Source: Physcomitrium patens (taxonomy: Eukaryota; Streptophyta; Bryopsida; Funariales; Funariaceae). Taken from it: DNA of 64,000 nucleotides. Position numbers and translations under genes: made by a program. Where the stretch lies: contig NC_037257.1 of assembly GCF_000002425.4 (NCBI RefSeq), forward strand, positions 17,364,206 through 17,428,205, written 5' to 3'. Positions 9,930 to 21,107 of this stretch are shown piece by piece (the first letter of the stretch is position 1; the number at the start of each line of letters is the position of its first letter). The notes under the pieces are model-generated. The model was not told where the DNA came from. It searched no databases and saw only the letters and a list, made by a program, of their open reading frames with translations.

Positions 9930-10860
9930 TTTCTAATTATTTGAGGAAAATATCACTAAAAGAATTAGATATGCAACCAGCTATTTGAGAGATGTGGCAG
10001 CTATTTGGTAGTAACATTAAATTCAAAGCTATGATATTCAAGATAGATTTTGTGATTGGGAGGAGTTTGAAACCAAGTTTAAGAAATAATTTTGGTCCAT
10101 CAATGTAAAGAAGATAGCATGAAATCAGTTTACAAATCTTATACAATCTAAGTCGGTACAAGATTATGTCTCCTGATTCAAGTTCTTACATCTCCAAATT
10201 GATAATATTTTGTAAGTGGGGGTGATAGATTAATTCCTACAAGGATTGAAACCTGAATTCTAATGAAAGATAGAACTAAGAGATCTACAAATATTGTCAC
10301 TGACACAAAATACAGACTTGAAATCTAACAAGAAGTTCAAGAAGAAGTGGCAGAACTAGATTAAACAGATGAGTACAAGAACAATACTAGAAAGGTGAGC
10401 TAGAACTCGAAGAGATGTGTTGTCGAGACTGAAGAACTCTTCAGCCTCGATCCCTATATATACTCCTACTTAGGAAGCTTCTCGAGCTACTTCTATTAAC
10501 TAGGAAGCTTCTAGAAGGTTCCAGAGGCTTCCTTTCTAGAAGGTTCTAGAAACTTCTCGAGCTACTTCTATTAACTAAGAAGCTTCTAGAAAGTTCCAGG
10601 GGATTCCTTTCTAGAAGCTTCTAGAAACTTCTCTTCTAGAAGGTTCTAGAGACTTCCTTTCTAGAAGCTTCTAGAAACTTCTCTCTAAAAGGTTCCAGAG
10701 GCTTCTCTTCTAGAAGGTTCCAGAGGCTTGTTTTCTAGAAGGTTCTAGAAACTTCTCTCTAGAAAGTTCTAAGGAATATGTCCCTAACAAATATTTGAAG
10801 AGGCAATTCAGATTGCAAAGAAGGTCAATGCTACAGATTTCAAAAATCATGGAGCACTAC
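9930..10860 (+). pseudogene. gag: decayed gypsy gag split by a solo LTR
   Basis: The + frame from about 9955 shows the retrotransposon gag order: YLRDVAAIW, WEEFETKFKK, then QSKSVQDYVS, FLQGLKPEF and, after the solo LTR, FEEAIQIAKKVNATD. Removing 10295-10789 and one copy of AATAT restores the frame exactly (cta caa ata ttt gaa gag). More than ten stops are present. The family differs from A to E. Confidence 0.65.
10295..10789 (-). repeat. solo LTR, family A, - strand (495 bp)
   Basis: Read on the - strand it starts TGTTAGGGAC-like and ends GTCAGTGACA. It has the A-family TATA (CTATATATACTCC on +) and GTTGTCGAGACTGAAG. It is flanked by the perfect 5-bp duplication AATAT (10290-10294 and 10790-10794). 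It is very rich in heat-shock elements, e.g. GAAGCTTCTAGAAGGTTC at 10504-10521 (four perfect units). It arose by LTR-LTR recombination after insertion in a gag. Confidence 0.9.
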
Positions 10861-11832
10861 CTATAGCACAAAGTCTTATATCGCTATCTGTGAGTGTAAA
10901 ATCCACTCTGTAATCGAATTATTAAATGGCCTTAATTAAGAATTATTTGTAATTGATGGTACAAAGTGGAATTAGCAAAAATAAGAATAAAAGAAGTAAA
11001 ACACAAAACAAGTGGAACAATTGCAATTAAAAAATTATACATTATAAAACTAGTCACGATGTATTCATTGAGTTTTCATCCAATAAAAAATAAAAATAAA
11101 GAATAAAATTTTAAAAATTTAATTTTTTTATCTTTTTAATAGTATAAAAAATATGTAAATTCAAATTACTATGAATAAGTTATGAAGGTTTAAAAAATAA
11201 CAAGTAAATAAATAAAAAATTAAGTAAATAATTTTTACTTCAAGAATAACTTGCTTAAGAGATCAAGAGCTCGAGCCTCACCAAGGCTCATAAGTAATAT
11301 ATATGAGTTGCTAAGAGATACTACAAGGGTTTAGTCTTATCTTTAAGATGTAAACCTTCAAGATACTACAACCCATATGGGACTTGTGAACCTCTTTTTT
11401 TACAAGGACTACACTAACTATTGGTCCTCCTACTTTCTATTAGTAGAACCAATAATTTTTCATTTTTAACTTCACCATGGTCTTTAAAAACATCCAATTA
11501 GCTTAGAATCTTGATTTGGCTTTCAAATCTTACTCCATTTCTTCATAATGGCTTTCAAAGTGATAAAACTCATTTTTACCAAAGACTTGAAAATTTCTCT
11601 AAAAATTCCTAAAATATTTCAAATAAATTCTAAAAATTCTTATAATATTTTTATAATATTAAAATAAATTTGAAGCTATGCTTTCTTTCCTTGATAATTT
11701 TTTATACTAATAAAATTAATTTAAATCCACTATAAACCCTATTTTTTACATAAATAACTAAAAAGACATGTGGTTCTTTCTCATGATTCTTCTAACTACT
11801 AATCAATATTTATAGTTTTTTAATAGTTATAT
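10861..11832. other. AT-rich stretch without recognisable gene
   Basis: A/T runs and short imperfect repeats; no frame with family resemblance. Confidence 0.5.
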
Positions 11833-12597
11833 TGTAGAATAGATATTATTTCATTTTTGTAAGATATTGGTAAAATAGATTAATAGTCCATAGAATAGTC
11901 AATTCAGGAGGATAGATAGTTGATTTAGTTATTAAAAGCGGTTATTATTGAATTACGGTTAGGATCTGAAAATCAGTAGCAATTATATAGGAGTTGTAGA
12001 AGTTTTTTGGAGTGCCAGATTGTGATAGTCATGAGCCAAGATTAAGCTTAGTGCTTCCTCTTTGTTTTCTTTGTTTCTTTGTTGTTGAAGAGTAACGGAT
12101 AATTTTCGAATACTGAGAAATGAGTCTGTGGAATAAATTAGAGATTGATTTATGAGTTATTGATTATGTAATTGGAATATTGAGTCATTAAATTATATGA
12201 GAAGTTATTGGAAGATTGATTATGGATAGAAAATTATGATTATTTTTTATTGAGAGTTGTGTGTCTTTTGGATAGAAGAAGTCTGTGATTACAGAAATTT
12301 TGTGAATCTAGATTGGTTGGTGTGAATTCTATTATTCGTGGTGTTAGATGGAATTTATGAATTTTGAGCAGTCTTTTAAGAGTGCAAGATTGCTCACTGT
12401 TGTTATCAATTGATGAAGGAGTATTATTACTGGAAAGAAGCATGGTAGTATTTGTTGATGTTTTAGTGGTTCGGAATACAGTTAATCGTGTGATCCTAAC
12501 AAGTAAAGCTCATGCGCTTAGTCTTTCCATATGTTCGAATTTCCCTATATAGGTTTTTTTTGAAAGGAATTATAGAATAAGTAAAACGATAATTACA
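11833..12597 (+). repeat. 5' LTR of B1
   Basis: It starts TGTAGAATAGATATTA and ends GATAATTACA. It matches 15165-15941 and, reversed, 23098-23867 and 22674-23097. The shared core around 12360-12545 includes TTTTAAGAGTGCAAGATTGC and AAGCTCATGCGCTTAGTC. Confidence 0.88.
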
Positions 12598-12599
12598 TT

Positions 12600-12621
12600 T
12601 TAGCGCCGCTGCTTGAGATTG
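12600..12621 (+). other. primer-binding site of B1
   Basis: TTAGCGCCGCTGCTTGAGAT sits 2 nt after the LTR. It resembles the common plant gypsy site TGGCGCCGTTGCCGGGGAT with several transitions. The tRNA assignment (Asp type) comes from that resemblance. Confidence 0.55.
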
Positions 12622-12988
12622 ACAATAGCATTGAGTATTAGGAATTAACTATCGGATGAGTAGCTGAGAAATAGGACGCAAATTTAGTAGTATATAATGA
12701 AAGATTATGGTTATTAAGAATGAGAATATTACAGTAAAGAAAACATGTCAGTCAAAAGAAAGATAAAAGAGAGTGCAAGCAAGAGAATCATTGCAAAATG
12801 AATAAGAGTGCAAGTTAAAAAAGAATCATCGACAAAGTTGGATTAAGCCATAGTTACATGCTTGTCGACATATCCGAGCATACCCAGAAGCTGACCGATC
12901 TCTAATATTTCAGACATATATACTATTAAAAAAATCACCAAGAGCACTCGCATGAAACTTTATCAATAGCTGAGCGTATCTCTTAAGC

Positions 12989-13693
12989 TTGTTAATTTTA
13001 AGTAGAAGAAACACAAAAGAATTGGGTACTCCGTTGGGTACCTTTTCAATAGCAAAAATTATCGATTCTGTAAAAATTGGTTCCATAGAATGGCATAAAT
13101 TGCTTGCCAATAAAGGCCAATTTAGCATATTTCAAAATCCATCATTTTCACCTCCAATTCAACCAATAAACTTATTTAGGAATAATAATAGTAAATTGAG
13201 GAGATTAGAAAGTCCAAAAAAAATAATTGGAGAAGGTAGTGGTAATTTTAATAAGAGATTAAGCAGCACATTGTCCTCTTCAATGGTGACGGATAGTCCA
13301 ACGGTTCCAATAGTAGTTCAAACGGGTGATATGAACAATCACACAACAAGCGTGGCTCCATTACCTACTTTTAGGGGCTTTCCAAGTACAAATCTCTATC
13401 AATATTTGTCTTAGTTTCTGACAGCATGTATAGCAAATAATGGAAGAACCAAAGATAGTTGGTTATGATGGTTGTCAGTAATTTTAAAGGACACAGCATT
13501 TGAATTGTACAACTGCCAACCAATAGGTCAATTTTTGAATTGGGAGGCATTGAAGAATATATTTTTAACCCATTTTTGGCCAATAAGTTTTGAGGATCAT
13601 CTTCGAGAGAGGTTAATGAACAACAAAATGATTCTAAGAGAGGCGGTGGAATCGTATTATGGCCGGATATTGGTGGCCTACAATGTTTTTTGA
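12989..13693 (+). pseudogene. gag: gag of B1
   Basis: One frame with stops at 13412-13414 (TAG, likely from CAG) and in a WL*WL context at about 13469. The C-terminal half has a clear gag order: FRGFPSTNLYQYLS, NWEALKNIFLTHFWPISFED, RERLMNN, then REAVESYYGRI. The N-terminal part is low-complexity, Ser/Asn-rich. No zinc knuckle is seen after it; the frame ends at 13693 and the sequence moves to integrase within about 100 nt. Confidence 0.7.
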
Positions 13694-13796
13694 TGCATAC
13701 TAATTTGTTCGTCGTTGTGATTCCTATCAACGAATTGATCAATCCATGGGCACTTCTGCCATGCCATTAGTTCCAATCTTAACATAAGCACCATTC

Positions 13797-14123
13797 AAAA
13801 AATGGAGTATTGATTTTATCGGTCCTATCACAGCAGTGTCCAAACTTGGCCAGAAGTGGTATATTTTAGTCGCAATGGACTATATAACCAAATGGACAGA
13901 GGCTATTGCTACTCGCAATGATAATGCTAGTATAGTGGCTATTTTTCTATACGAGAATATTATAACTCAATTTGGATATCTGAAGGAATTGGTTAGCAAT
14001 TGCGGCACCCATTTCTTCAATGCTACCATATCAGCCTTGACGAACACATATGAGATTTAGCATCAGAAAATCACTCCATATCATCCTTGTACTAATAGGC
14101 AAATGGAAAGAATCAACGATATT
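13797..14123 (+). pseudogene. integrase catalytic core fragment of B1
   Basis: The frame reads WSIDFIGPI (first Asp), YILVAMDYITKWTEA, ELVSNCGTHF (where SD-GTHF is usual, so the second Asp is now Asn) and HPCTNRQMERINDIL (catalytic Glu kept). The N-terminal zinc finger and the C-terminal domain are missing. In-frame TAG codons are at 14058-14060 and after INDIL. It runs straight into the coiled-coil ORF in the same frame, which suggests a deletion. Confidence 0.75.
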
Positions 14124-15056
14124 TTGTAGAGAGAACAAAATTCGTTGGTACATAATGTCAATATAGTAGGTGTAATACACGAAATTGGGGAATCAAGTCA
14201 TACAGTGGCACAAGAGGTTGTTCCAGTTATTGAATCAAAATAGATTCCAATTTATTTAGTTGCGGAGGAAGAGAATGAAACCCCAATTTTGATGGATATT
14301 AATCACTTAGCATTTTCATAGGATCGATTTTCCAAAGGAATACCTCTTAAGAATGCTTTATTGAAGCACATTTTATAAATACATTGTATGGTGTGAGCAT
14401 TGGATGTAGAGGGCAGTAGCAAACGGGATTTAGAAGACAGTAAGAAGGTAATATCAGAGCAAAACCAAAGAATTGAAGAGTAAAAATAGACGATAAAAGA
14501 AATTGGAGAATCCAAACTGGTATTGGAGCAGAAATGGGTTCACCAATATGAGTCTTGGACGAAAGAAAAAGAACACATCTTATGGATTATGGAAAGACAA
14601 TGGAATGAATTAATCCTGAATCGCAAGACTTGAGATTTGGAATAGGAAAAATTCAAATGTCAGTTGCAAGCGGAAGGAAACAAGGCAAAGTTATTGACGA
14701 AAGAGAAAGAAGCATTGAGTGACCAATCCAAATGTGAAACGTAGAAGTTGAGGTCTAAAATTGAAGTTTTATAAGCTGAGGTGGCAAAATTGATGGAAGA
14801 GTTAATAGTGAGGAGCCGGTCACAAGCGTCAATTGAAAATGATCTAGAGTGGATGAGTCAGCAATAGTATCAATTAGAACTTCGAGATGCCTAGATCTTG
14901 AAACTGAAGGCTCAAGTCTATGTATTGGGTGAGTATAATGAAAACCTATCAAACTAGTTGAAGAAGGAGCCGATGGATGGATTGGAGGAAAAAGAAGATT
15001 TGAATTTAGAACCAGAATTGATGGAACCTATATTTGATAATGCAGTAAATGATTAA
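14124..15056 (+). pseudogene. coiled-coil ORF of B1 (3' accessory protein)
   Basis: The same frame as the integrase fragment, about 310 codons with around ten stops, ending at a TAA (15054-15056) shared with B2. The N-terminal third reads NSLVHNVNIVGVIHEIGESS and ETPILMDINHLAF. From about 14390 it becomes Lys/Glu/Gln-rich with heptad-like spacing (SKRDLEDSKKVISEQNQRI, TIKEIGESKLVLEQKW, KLMEELIVRSRSQ). The tail is acidic. The homologous reading in B2 is better preserved (23976-25189). A structural or particle-associated protein is possible; the function is not known. Confidence 0.6.
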
Positions 15057-15151
15057 TTGGGTAGGCCAGAGGAACTAGTAACTTTGTAGAATTTTATTAA
15101 GTAGTTTTTAGATAGGTATCTATTGTGTATTTGTGAGGACGCTGCACAGAT

Positions 15152-15164
15152 AGGAGTGGGGCTA
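15152..15164 (+). other. polypurine tract of B1
   Basis: AGGAGTGGGGCTA lies directly upstream of the 3' LTR; its reversed equivalent is at 23868-23880. Confidence 0.65.
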
Positions 15165-15941
15165 TGTAGAATAGATATTAATTCATTTTTATAAGATATT
15201 GGTAAAATAATCTAATAATCTATAGAATAGTCAGTTTAGAAGGACGGATGGTTGATTTAGTTATTAAAAGTGGTTAATTACAGGATTACAGTTAGGATCT
15301 AGAAATTAATAGCAATTATATAGGAGTTGTAGAAGTTTGTTGGAGTGCCAGACTGTGATAGTCATGAGCCGGGATTAAGCTTGGTGCTTCTTCTTTGTTT
15401 TTTTTTTTTTTATTATTATCTTTGTTGTTAAAGAATAACGGATAGTTTTTGAATATTGAGAAGTGAGCCTATAGAATAAATTAAAGATTGATTTATGAGT
15501 TATTGATTATGTAATTGGAGTACTGAGTGATTGAATTATATGAGAAGTTATTGGAAGATTGATTATAGGTGGAAGATTATGATTGTTGTTTATTGACAAT
15601 TGTGTGTATTTTGAACAGAGAAAGTCTTTAATTATAGAAATTCTTTAAATCTAGATTGGTTGGTGTGAAGTATGTTATTCGTGGTGTTAGATGGAATTTA
15701 TGAATTTTGAGCAGTCTTTTAAGAGTGCAAGATTGCACACTGTTGTTATCAGTTGATGAAGGAGTATTGTTACTCGAAGGAAGCATTGTAATATTTGTTG
15801 GTGTTTTAGTGGTTTGGAATATAATTAATCATGTGACCCTAACAAGTAAAGCTCATGCGCTTAGTCTTTCCCTGTATTCGAATTCTTCTATATATGTTTA
15901 TTCTGAAAAGAATTTGTAGAATAAGTAAAATAATAATTATA
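15165..15941 (+). repeat. 3' LTR of B1
   Basis: It starts TGTAGAATAGATATTA. The end AATTATA corresponds to AATTACA of the 5' LTR. It has many substitutions against 11833-12597, so B1 is old. Confidence 0.85.
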
Positions 15942-16221
15942 AATATATATAGATAAAAGATAAATATAGATATTAATATTAATAATTAATATTAATAATT
16001 AATATTCACTATTTAGTAATAAATAAAAATCCTAAACTAACTAAAAAAATTACCTATAAGACTTATTAAGACTTCATTTCTTCTCTACTAATACTATTTT
16101 CCTTCATTTAACATCTTTTGAGCACATTTTTATCTAAAAATTGTAATTTTGGCACTCTATATGCATTCTTTTATTCTAAAATAACTATTGAGTCAATTTG
16201 ATGACTCACATTATCTAATAC
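15942..16221. other. AT-rich stretch with short tandem repeats
   Basis: AATATTAATAATT-type units repeat at about 15975-16005. Nothing coding is seen before the gag remnant at 16222. Confidence 0.45.
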
Positions 16222-16346
16222 TATGTCACAACAATCAATGCCAATGGAAATTGATGCCCCACAAGGATCATTGATACCACAAAGAAAATAAATTTTGGTA
16301 CAAAAGAGATTGTATTTCTATTGGTATAAGTAAATCCATGAAATTG
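16222..16346 (+). pseudogene. decayed gypsy gag, left half (zinc knuckle region)
   Basis: The frame reads MSQQSMPMEIDAPQGSLIPQ, then LYFYWYK-IHEI, continuing after the copia element as EGCQKYQNLSTSK. Joined across the copia insertion this gives the spacing of a CX2CX4HX4C knuckle, with the first two Cys replaced. The MEIDAP stretch before a knuckle is common in gypsy gag proteins. The assignment rests on spacing and composition. Confidence 0.4.
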
Positions 16347-16677
16347 TGTCAAAGTAAATGAAAGATAAGTTAGAAGATAAAAGATATTATATTAGATAAG
16401 TTTCTAATGGTCAAAGAATAGCAAAAAGATGAAAGAAAGTTATCAAGGTGGTTGCTAGGGTTACAGGTGGCAGCTAGGGTTTAAAGTGGCAGATAGGTTA
16501 AGAAGAATCTAGGGTTTAGTTAGATCAAAGTAAGATGAATGCTAACCAAAATGGATGTAACCTCTACCTATAAGTAAAGGATGTTGGAAGTGAGGGGCAT
16601 CTCTTTCCACACTTCTCTTGTGTCTAACCTTGCTATTTTTTACTTACTTGTGTCTTGCTTATTATATTTTTTCAATA
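16347..16677 (+). repeat. 5' LTR of copia element
   Basis: TGTCAAAGTAAATG to TTCAATA, matching 21871-22201 in equal length. GGTTATGGACCCACA follows directly and is the likely primer-binding region; I do not assign the tRNA. Confidence 0.88.
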
Positions 16678-17159
16678 GGTTATGGACCCACACACACTTT
16701 GTTGTGCTATTCAAGTAAGTTGAAGTCATTTTCTAGTTGTTGTTCTTGTGTGGAATAGATCTTATGGTGTTTGCTGATGTTAGAGATTCTATGATATAAT
16801 CTGGTGTTTAGACTTGTGGAGGTTCTGATTTGGGCCTTATAGATCTCTAATATCAGTTTGAAGGTTCTTGACTCCTAGGATTGAGTGATTAAGATCTTAT
16901 ACAAAGACCTTAATAGTGTCTTTGGTGTTGTAGTAAGAAAGTGAGTTTTATGAGTGGAAGAACTTGATGGTGAGGTTGATTGGAGTTCACATACTTGTTA
17001 GAAGCTTCAAAAGTTGATTTGGAAGTATTTGGAGTGAAGAAACATTCATTTGTTCACAAGAGGACATTCTGAGATTTTGCTAGAGTAAAAATATTTTAGT
17101 GATTTTAAGCACATAGAGACTCTTTTTCTTGATATTTCTTGATAGACCTCTTCTAATAC

Positions 17160-17740
17160 ATGACTTCAAGTGAAGATGAAGGTTTGAGAGTGATTGAGAA
17201 GTTTAGAAGTGATAATTTTTACCATTGGAAGGTCAAAATGGAGCTTTTGTTGGCATCTTTGGACATTTGGGACATTGTAGATGAAAGTGAAGAGCCTCCA
17301 AGCATGCATGCTGATGCTAAAGAGATGAAGGACTTCACAAGATGTGAAAAGAAGGCTTTTGGCATGATTTCTACTATTTTGGATGAATCCAACTTTTCTC
17401 ACATCATCTCTTGTAAAGAACCAACAGAAGTATGGAAGACTCTTTGCAACATATATGAGAGCAAGAACTTGTCCAATATCATCTTCACAAGGAGGAAATT
17501 CTTCACTTGCAAGATGGAAGAAGGTGAAGACCTCATAGCTCATGTCAACAAGGTAAAGGCCCTTGCTCAGCAACTTGCTATTGTTGACAAGCCTTTAGAA
17601 GAGAGTGATATTATCATGACCTTACTTATGAGCCTTCTTGAGTCCTACAACTACCTCATTGTGGCATTGAAATCCATCAAAGTAAAAGAACTCATAATGG
17701 ATTGTGTGACCGCAAGACTTGCCCATGAAGTCACCAAGAG

Positions 17741-17781
<41 letters not shown>

Positions 17782-17901
17782 CAAAGTGAAGATTCCGCTC
17801 TTTTTTCAAGGCAAGGCAAGAAGAGTCATCCTAACCAACGTGGCAATGTGAGAACTTGCTTCATTTATAGAAAACTAGATCACTTTGCTCGAAATTACTA
17901 A
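17160..17901 (+). pseudogene. gag: copia gag with poly-Lys insertion and degenerate zinc knuckle
   Basis: The frame from ATG 17160 shows the copia gag (UBN2-type) fold signature: FRSDNFYHWKVKMELLL, AWKTLC-like VWKTLCNIYESK, LHS-like IIFTRRKFFTCKM, and LMSLLESYNYLIVALKS. At 17741-17778 a 38-A run codes for Lys and shifts the frame. The continuation in another frame has CFIYRKLDHFARNY, where CX2CX4HX4C is expected, so two Cys have become Tyr. The gag would be nucleocapsid-defective. Confidence 0.85.
17741..17778 (+). repeat. 38-nt poly(A) run inside copia gag
   Basis: Thirty-eight uninterrupted A follow CACCAAGAG. Related gag proteins have a short Lys-rich stretch here, so this is probably slippage expansion of AAA codons. 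It moves the reading frame. Confidence 0.9.
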
Positions 17902-20547
17902 AAAGCTAAGATAGGAGATAGAGAAAGTGTAAACAATGCTCGTGATGAATATGGAGGTAATGATTATGCATTCACGACAAGTGAAGGCACTTCCATGGCT
18001 GCCATGTCTAAGTGGATCATTGATTCTAGTGCCACCAAGCACATGATTCCATACAAGTCTTCATTTGACATTTATGAAGAGATTTCAACAAGAAATATCC
18101 TTATGAAAAACAATGTCATAGTACAAGCTATTGGAATGGGCTTAATTATTATAGAGATTGTTGTAAAAGGCCAAACCAAGAGAATCAGATTGAAGGACGT
18201 CTTAAATGTATCAAAGATGAAGAAAAACCTCCTCTCGGTGAATAAACTTGTTTCACATGGTTGTAAAGTATAATTTGATAAGAATGGATGTTTTGTGAAG
18301 ACATTGAAAGGAGATCATATTGCAAAAGGCTTTAGAGATGGCAACCTCTATTTCATCAAGTGTAAGAAGGTGAATGGAGTTGAAGTGGCAGCATTTGTTG
18401 AATTTCCTCAAGATCAAGACAAATTTGGCATTTGGCATCGACGCCTTAGTCAGTTGAATGCGAAGAGCATGAAGGAGCTCCAATTTATGGTAAGTAGCTT
18501 AGATCTTAGTCATATAAGCCACAATACTATGACACTTGCTTGTGAAGGTTGTATTCAAGGTAAATAACAAAAGGCCTCATTTCCAAGTGGAATTGCAAGA
18601 CGTGCAATCAAGTTATTGGAGATTGTCCATTCTGATGTTTGTGGACCTATGAGGATGCCATCAATAGGAGGTGCAAGGTATTTTGTCACATTCATCAATG
18701 ACTTTTCAAGGAAAGTATGGATTTTCATCCTCAAAGCAAAGAGTGAGTATTTCACAAGGTTTAAAGAGTTTAAGGTACTTGTGGAGAAGCAATGTGAATG
18801 CAAAATTAAGATATTGCGTACAGACAATGGAGGTGAGTATATATCAAAGCAATTCAATGATTTCTTAAAGTTACATGATATTACAAGACAAACCTCTGCT
18901 CCTTACACTCTACAACAAAATAGAGTTGCTAAAAGATTAAATTGGACCATTGTGGAGATGGCAAGGAGTATGCTTCATATACAACACCTTCGACATGAAT
19001 TTTCGACAAAAGTAATAATGAATGCAGTATACACAAGAAATAGGTGTCCTACAAGTGCACTTACATCAATGATGCTGGAAGAAGCTTGGAGTAGGAGAAA
19101 ACCTTGTATTTCTCACATGAGGATCTTTGGATGCATAGCATATGTAAAAATACTAGATTGTATGAGATCAAAATTTGATGCAAAAGGTACAAAATGTATG
19201 TTTGTTGGATATTATGAACGTACAAAGGCTTATTAGCTCATGTGTTTGGAGACTAAAAAGATCATCAAAAATCATGATATTGAGTTTTTGGAGCATAAGA
19301 GTACTTGTGAATACTTGGAGATGTGTCCAAATAGGAATAATGGTGTGTTTGTAGATACATCTTCAAATTTAGTAAAGAAGGACGAAGACAAAGACAATGA
19401 TGGTTGTAAAGGTGGAAATGAAGATGAAGAGGCAAAGAAGGTGGATAAGAAGGCCTCAACAATTGCTAAGACCAGCAATGAAGAACATGAAGATGTTGAT
19501 AATGATGGTAATGAGGATTATGAATCTTTGAGTGAGAAAAGACTATCTTCAAAAGAAAAGAAGGTTGGAGGTGACCATGGAGTACAACAGGTTGAGTCTT
19601 CTTCAAATTAAAGGAGATATATTTTTAGAGATAGAAAAAAACATAGTGAATAGTAAAAAGACCACATTTTTCTTCAAGTAAGTAAAGAACATGCCAATGT
19701 TGTACTTCTTGCTGATCCGTTGGATTTATGTGATGAAATGAAGTCCATGGATGCTATGAAGTGGGAGAATGCTATGAAGTGGGAGAATGCTATGGAAGAA
19801 GAGTACAAATCATTCATGGAAAATGGAACATGGGAATTGACTCAAATTCCACCAAATCGAGGTTCAATTAGTTGTAAGTAGGTGTTTAGAACAAAGAGAG
19901 ATGCAATAGACAATGTTGTGAGGTATAAGGCAAGATTGATTTCGAGAGACTATTCACAAGTTGCTGGTATTGATTTCAATGAGATATTTGCTCCTATGGC
20001 CAAATTCACCACCATTAGAACCATTGTAGCAATTAGGGCAGCAATGGACTTGGAGATGCACCAAATGGATTTGAAGACGATTTTTTTAAATGGAGAATTG
20101 GAAGAAGATATCTACATAGATCAACCTCAAGGATTTATTGAAGAAGGCAAATATCACCTTGTGTGTAAGTTGAAGAAATCCTTGTATGGGCTTAAGCAAT
20201 CATCAAGGTCATAATACCAACGTATTGACACCTTATTTGTGAATGAAAGATTTATGAGGAGTGAGGCTGATCATTCCATGTATATGATGCAATTAAAAGC
20301 CTTCTTGCTGATTTTTATTCTTTATGTTGATGATTTGATCATCTTTACCAATACTTTGATAAAGATGGATTGGTTGAAGGCAAAGCTAGTAAAAGAATTT
20401 GAAATGAGTAATTTGAGAGAGCTCCACTATTACTTAGGAGTGGAGTTTGTGAAAGATCGAGTTAAGAAGATCATTACAATGAACCAAAAGAAGTACACTG
20501 AAGAAGTATTGAAACAATTCAACATAGACAAGTGCAAATCCATTGGA
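17902..20547 (+). pseudogene. pol: copia pol: protease, integrase, RT (5' part)
   Basis: Protease: WIIDSSATKHM at about 18013 (usual D-S-G is D-S-S). GAG-pre-integrase finger: WHRRLSQLN and CEGCIQGK at 18430-18560. Integrase: HSDVCGPM (Asp), RTDNGGEY (Asp), then NRVAKRLNWTIVEMAR, where the usual catalytic Glu of VAERKN is Lys (GAA to AAA, about 18930). An acidic linker (KDEDKDNDG, NEDEEAK) lies at 19380-19610. RT: VFRTKRD (19882, preceded by TAG 19879-19881 in place of TGG), QMDLKTIFLNGELEEDIY, SLYGLKQSSR, and YVDDL intact at about 20325. A stop after SSRS and the inserted LTR end this part. Confidence 0.9.
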
Positions 20548-21107
20548 TGTCAAGGACAAAAACTCGATAAAAAGAAATTCAGACAAGTGAGCCTTCACTC
20601 GAAGAAAGGTAAAAAAATATAAATAAATAAGTATGTATATTGAAAGAGAAATTGGAATGGCTATTGCCAAAAGACAAGAAAACTAGAGACCCTTGAAACT
20701 AGACTACAAGCAAGAAAAGAGTTGACAAGAGTGAAGAAGGCTTCACTCTTGTCTCTATATATATTATTCAATTAAGAACTACGTGGGGACATTCTATAGG
20801 ACCTTCAATATGTGTTGACTTTGTAGGATCCATGCCTTGACTTACAAGGCAAGTTTTTCTATGTGTGGGCCACATAGTTAGCTTGATTTTCAAGCTAACA
20901 ACATGTGTGGCACATGGCTAACTTATTGACCACGTTTCTAATCCAAAAAATCAATTAAAGACACCTATGAAGTCAAAGCAGCATCTATGAAGCTTCTAGG
21001 AAGCTTCTATATTAAATACTATAGAATTAACTTACTTTTATCTACTTTTACTTACTTCTACTTATTTGTATATGTAATTACTAGCTTATATGAGTATGTT
21101 CGTGACA
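20548..21107 (-). repeat. solo LTR, family F (560 bp), inside copia pol
   Basis: It runs from TGTCAAGGAC to TTCGTGACA on +, flanked by the perfect 5-bp duplication TTGGA (20543-20547 and 21108-21112). Read on -, it has TATATATAG then GAAGCCTTCTTCACTCTTG and ends GTCCTTGACA, paralleling the A LTR layout, so F is a relative of A. The pieces of copia coding on each side join at CKSIG and TPLEANLKL. Confidence 0.88.

Larger units (their letters stand above)
11833..15941 (+). mobile_element. LTR element B1, rearranged and probably non-autonomous (4.1 kb)
   Basis: Two related LTRs (765 and 777 bp) flank 2567 bp that hold a gag, a truncated integrase core and a coiled-coil ORF; protease, RT and RNase H are absent. 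A primer site follows the 5' LTR and a polypurine tract precedes the 3' LTR. The flanks are (TA)-rich, so the target duplication is ambiguous. A second copy (B2) lies on the - strand from 23098. The missing RT means movement would need enzymes in trans. Confidence 0.85.

Noticed and set aside
17166..17573. 135-codon - strand ORF
   Set aside because: Shadow of copia gag on the other strand.
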